Of a DNA stretch of 64,000 bases, positions 63,268-64,000 are shown one piece after another. Where the stretch lies: NCBI GenBank assembly GCA_016721905.1, contig JADKHH010000015.1:1-64000 (forward strand), given 5' to 3'. This stretch comes from Candidatus Opimibacter skivensis. Lineage in GTDB: Bacteria; Bacteroidota; Bacteroidia; Chitinophagales; Saprospiraceae. The translations under genes were made by a program, and so were the position numbers. The first letter of the stretch is position 1. Every line of letters starts with the position of its first letter. Below the pieces are notes generated by a model that was not told the DNA's origin, ran no database searches, and saw nothing but the letters and a program-made list of their open reading frames with translations.

Positions 63268-64000
63268 ACTTCTGTCATTTCGAGGGGCAGTGTGATGGTC
63301 ACCAAGGTACCGGATATAGCCCGGTTTCCAGGTTCACTTTTGTCTTTCACGGTGATCGAACTTTGCATGCCGTATTTCTGGTTTAACAAGTCTATGCGGT
63401 TTTTAATGTTCGCTATACCTACGGATTGGTGTTGATCTCCGTTGATTTTGCTTTTAAGCGAATGATCTATACCAACCCCATTATCTTCAATGGTACAAAC
63501 TATCCGATCACCCTGTTTTGTAAAATCAACTTTTATATCGATCAATTTTCCATCCCCATTGGTACCATGCCATATGGCATTTTCTATAAACGGTTGAATC
63601 AACATCGGGGGAAGGATCGTTTCGTCCCGCTCCAGGTTAGGGTCAGCCTGCATAGAAAATTGAAAACGCGAATTCCTGATTTTTTCCATTTCCACATACC
63701 GGTTGATATAATCCATGGAATTACGCAAGGAGATGGTCTGCTGTCTTGACTGGTCAAGGGTGATCCTGATCAAGTGAGCAAACTTGCTCAGGAACCTTGA
63801 AGCCTCATGATTCTCATTATTCAATATCATCTCCCGGATGCTGTTCAGGCTGTTGAAGATGAAATGCGGATTCATCTGAGCATGCAGTGCCTTCATTTCG
63901 GTCTGAGATAACAATTTATCCAGATCAGCTCTTTTTCTGATTTGGGCAATGCGCCACTTGTAAAATAAATATACCAGGGTTAACAGCACCACTATACAAA
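63264..64000 (-). CDS. Sensor histidine kinase, N-terminus beyond the window
   Basis: Only the last 240 or so residues are visible. A membrane segment at the window edge (VVLLTLVYLFYKWR) is followed by the His_kinase box LHAQMNPHFIFNSLNSIREM, the HATPase N-box LIQPFIENAIWHG and DNGVGIDHSLKSK. By analogy with the neighbouring module, the missing part is probably a propeller plus Y_Y_Y sensor domain. It is coupled by a 4-base overlap to its LytTR regulator. Confidence 0.9.
   Translation of the reverse strand, partial: CIVVLLTLVYLFYKWRIAQIRKRADLDKLLSQTEMKALHAQMNPHFIFNSLNSIREMILNNENHEASRFLSKFAHLIRITLDQSRQQTISLRNSMDYINRYVEMEKIRNSRFQFSMQADPNLERDETILPPMLIQPFIENAIWHGTNGDGKLIDIKVDFTKQGDRIVCTIEDNGVGIDHSLKSKINGDQHQSVGIANIKNRIDLLNQKYGMQSSITVKDKSEPGNRAISGTLVTITLPLEMTEV

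Overview
The window looks like a chromosome segment of a Bacteroidota bacterium, most likely from the Saprospiria/Chitinophagia side of the phylum. The signs are C-terminal type IX secretion sorting domains on secreted enzymes, several LytTR regulator/His_kinase sensor pairs including a reg_prop/Y_Y_Y hybrid-length sensor, carboxypeptidase-regulatory-like domains, TlpA/DUF4369 and DUF4139 proteins, and Bacteroidota-type TAnnTTTG -7 boxes upstream of many starts. No rRNA, tRNA, insertion-sequence transposase, integrase or CRISPR array was seen.

Layout. 0.3-6.8 kb: eight consecutive genes, each broken by one or more single-base indels (cytochrome-b-like membrane protein, galactokinase, cupin, DUF3365, carboxypeptidase-regulatory-like protein, YdeI/OmdA protein, PhnB-like VOC, RibD/DHFR-like reductase). 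Indel density falls from left to right, so this is either gene decay or poor sequence at a contig end. 7-31 kb: ordinary accessory metabolism and regulation (amidohydrolase-SnoaL fusion, ECF sigma factor with a membrane partner, PHB-depolymerase-like esterase, AraC/methyltransferase/vanadium haloperoxidase cluster, TlpA lipoprotein, GH16 glucanase, MFS permease, KatG, DUF4139 protein, methyltransferases, AraC regulators). 32-43 kb: LytTR two-component pair, two paralogous MDR oxidoreductases, ankyrin and WG-repeat proteins, a 0.54-0.63 kb direct duplication, a gutted Fic gene and a TPR-adenylate cyclase.

44.3-50.2 kb is visibly more AT-rich and is a defence island. A PIN-domain gene and an HTH-ImmA/IrrE gene run left. 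A four-gene operon runs right: CD-NTase ending in glycine, E2-E1 fusion (Cap2), JAB isopeptidase (Cap3) and a DUF6602-like protein with a PD-(D/E)XK-type residue pattern. This is a type II CBASS core with an unusual candidate effector and a fused HTH-protease candidate regulator. To its right lie a secreted trypsin-like protease and a CHAT caspase-like / nSTAND ATPase / transmembrane / WD40 protein whose reading frame breaks at an A7 run directly in front of the Walker A motif.

57-64 kb holds a TrpF-like protein and two LytTR sensor/regulator modules; the last sensor runs off the window. The large spacers are filled with several dispersed repeat families: a roughly 80-95 bp two-hairpin repeat (at least eight copies), a double GTC-NNNN-GAC hairpin repeat, a GC-rich hairpin, a 218 bp MITE-like element, and TTGAT/TTTATA arrays that mostly begin at or just after stop codons.
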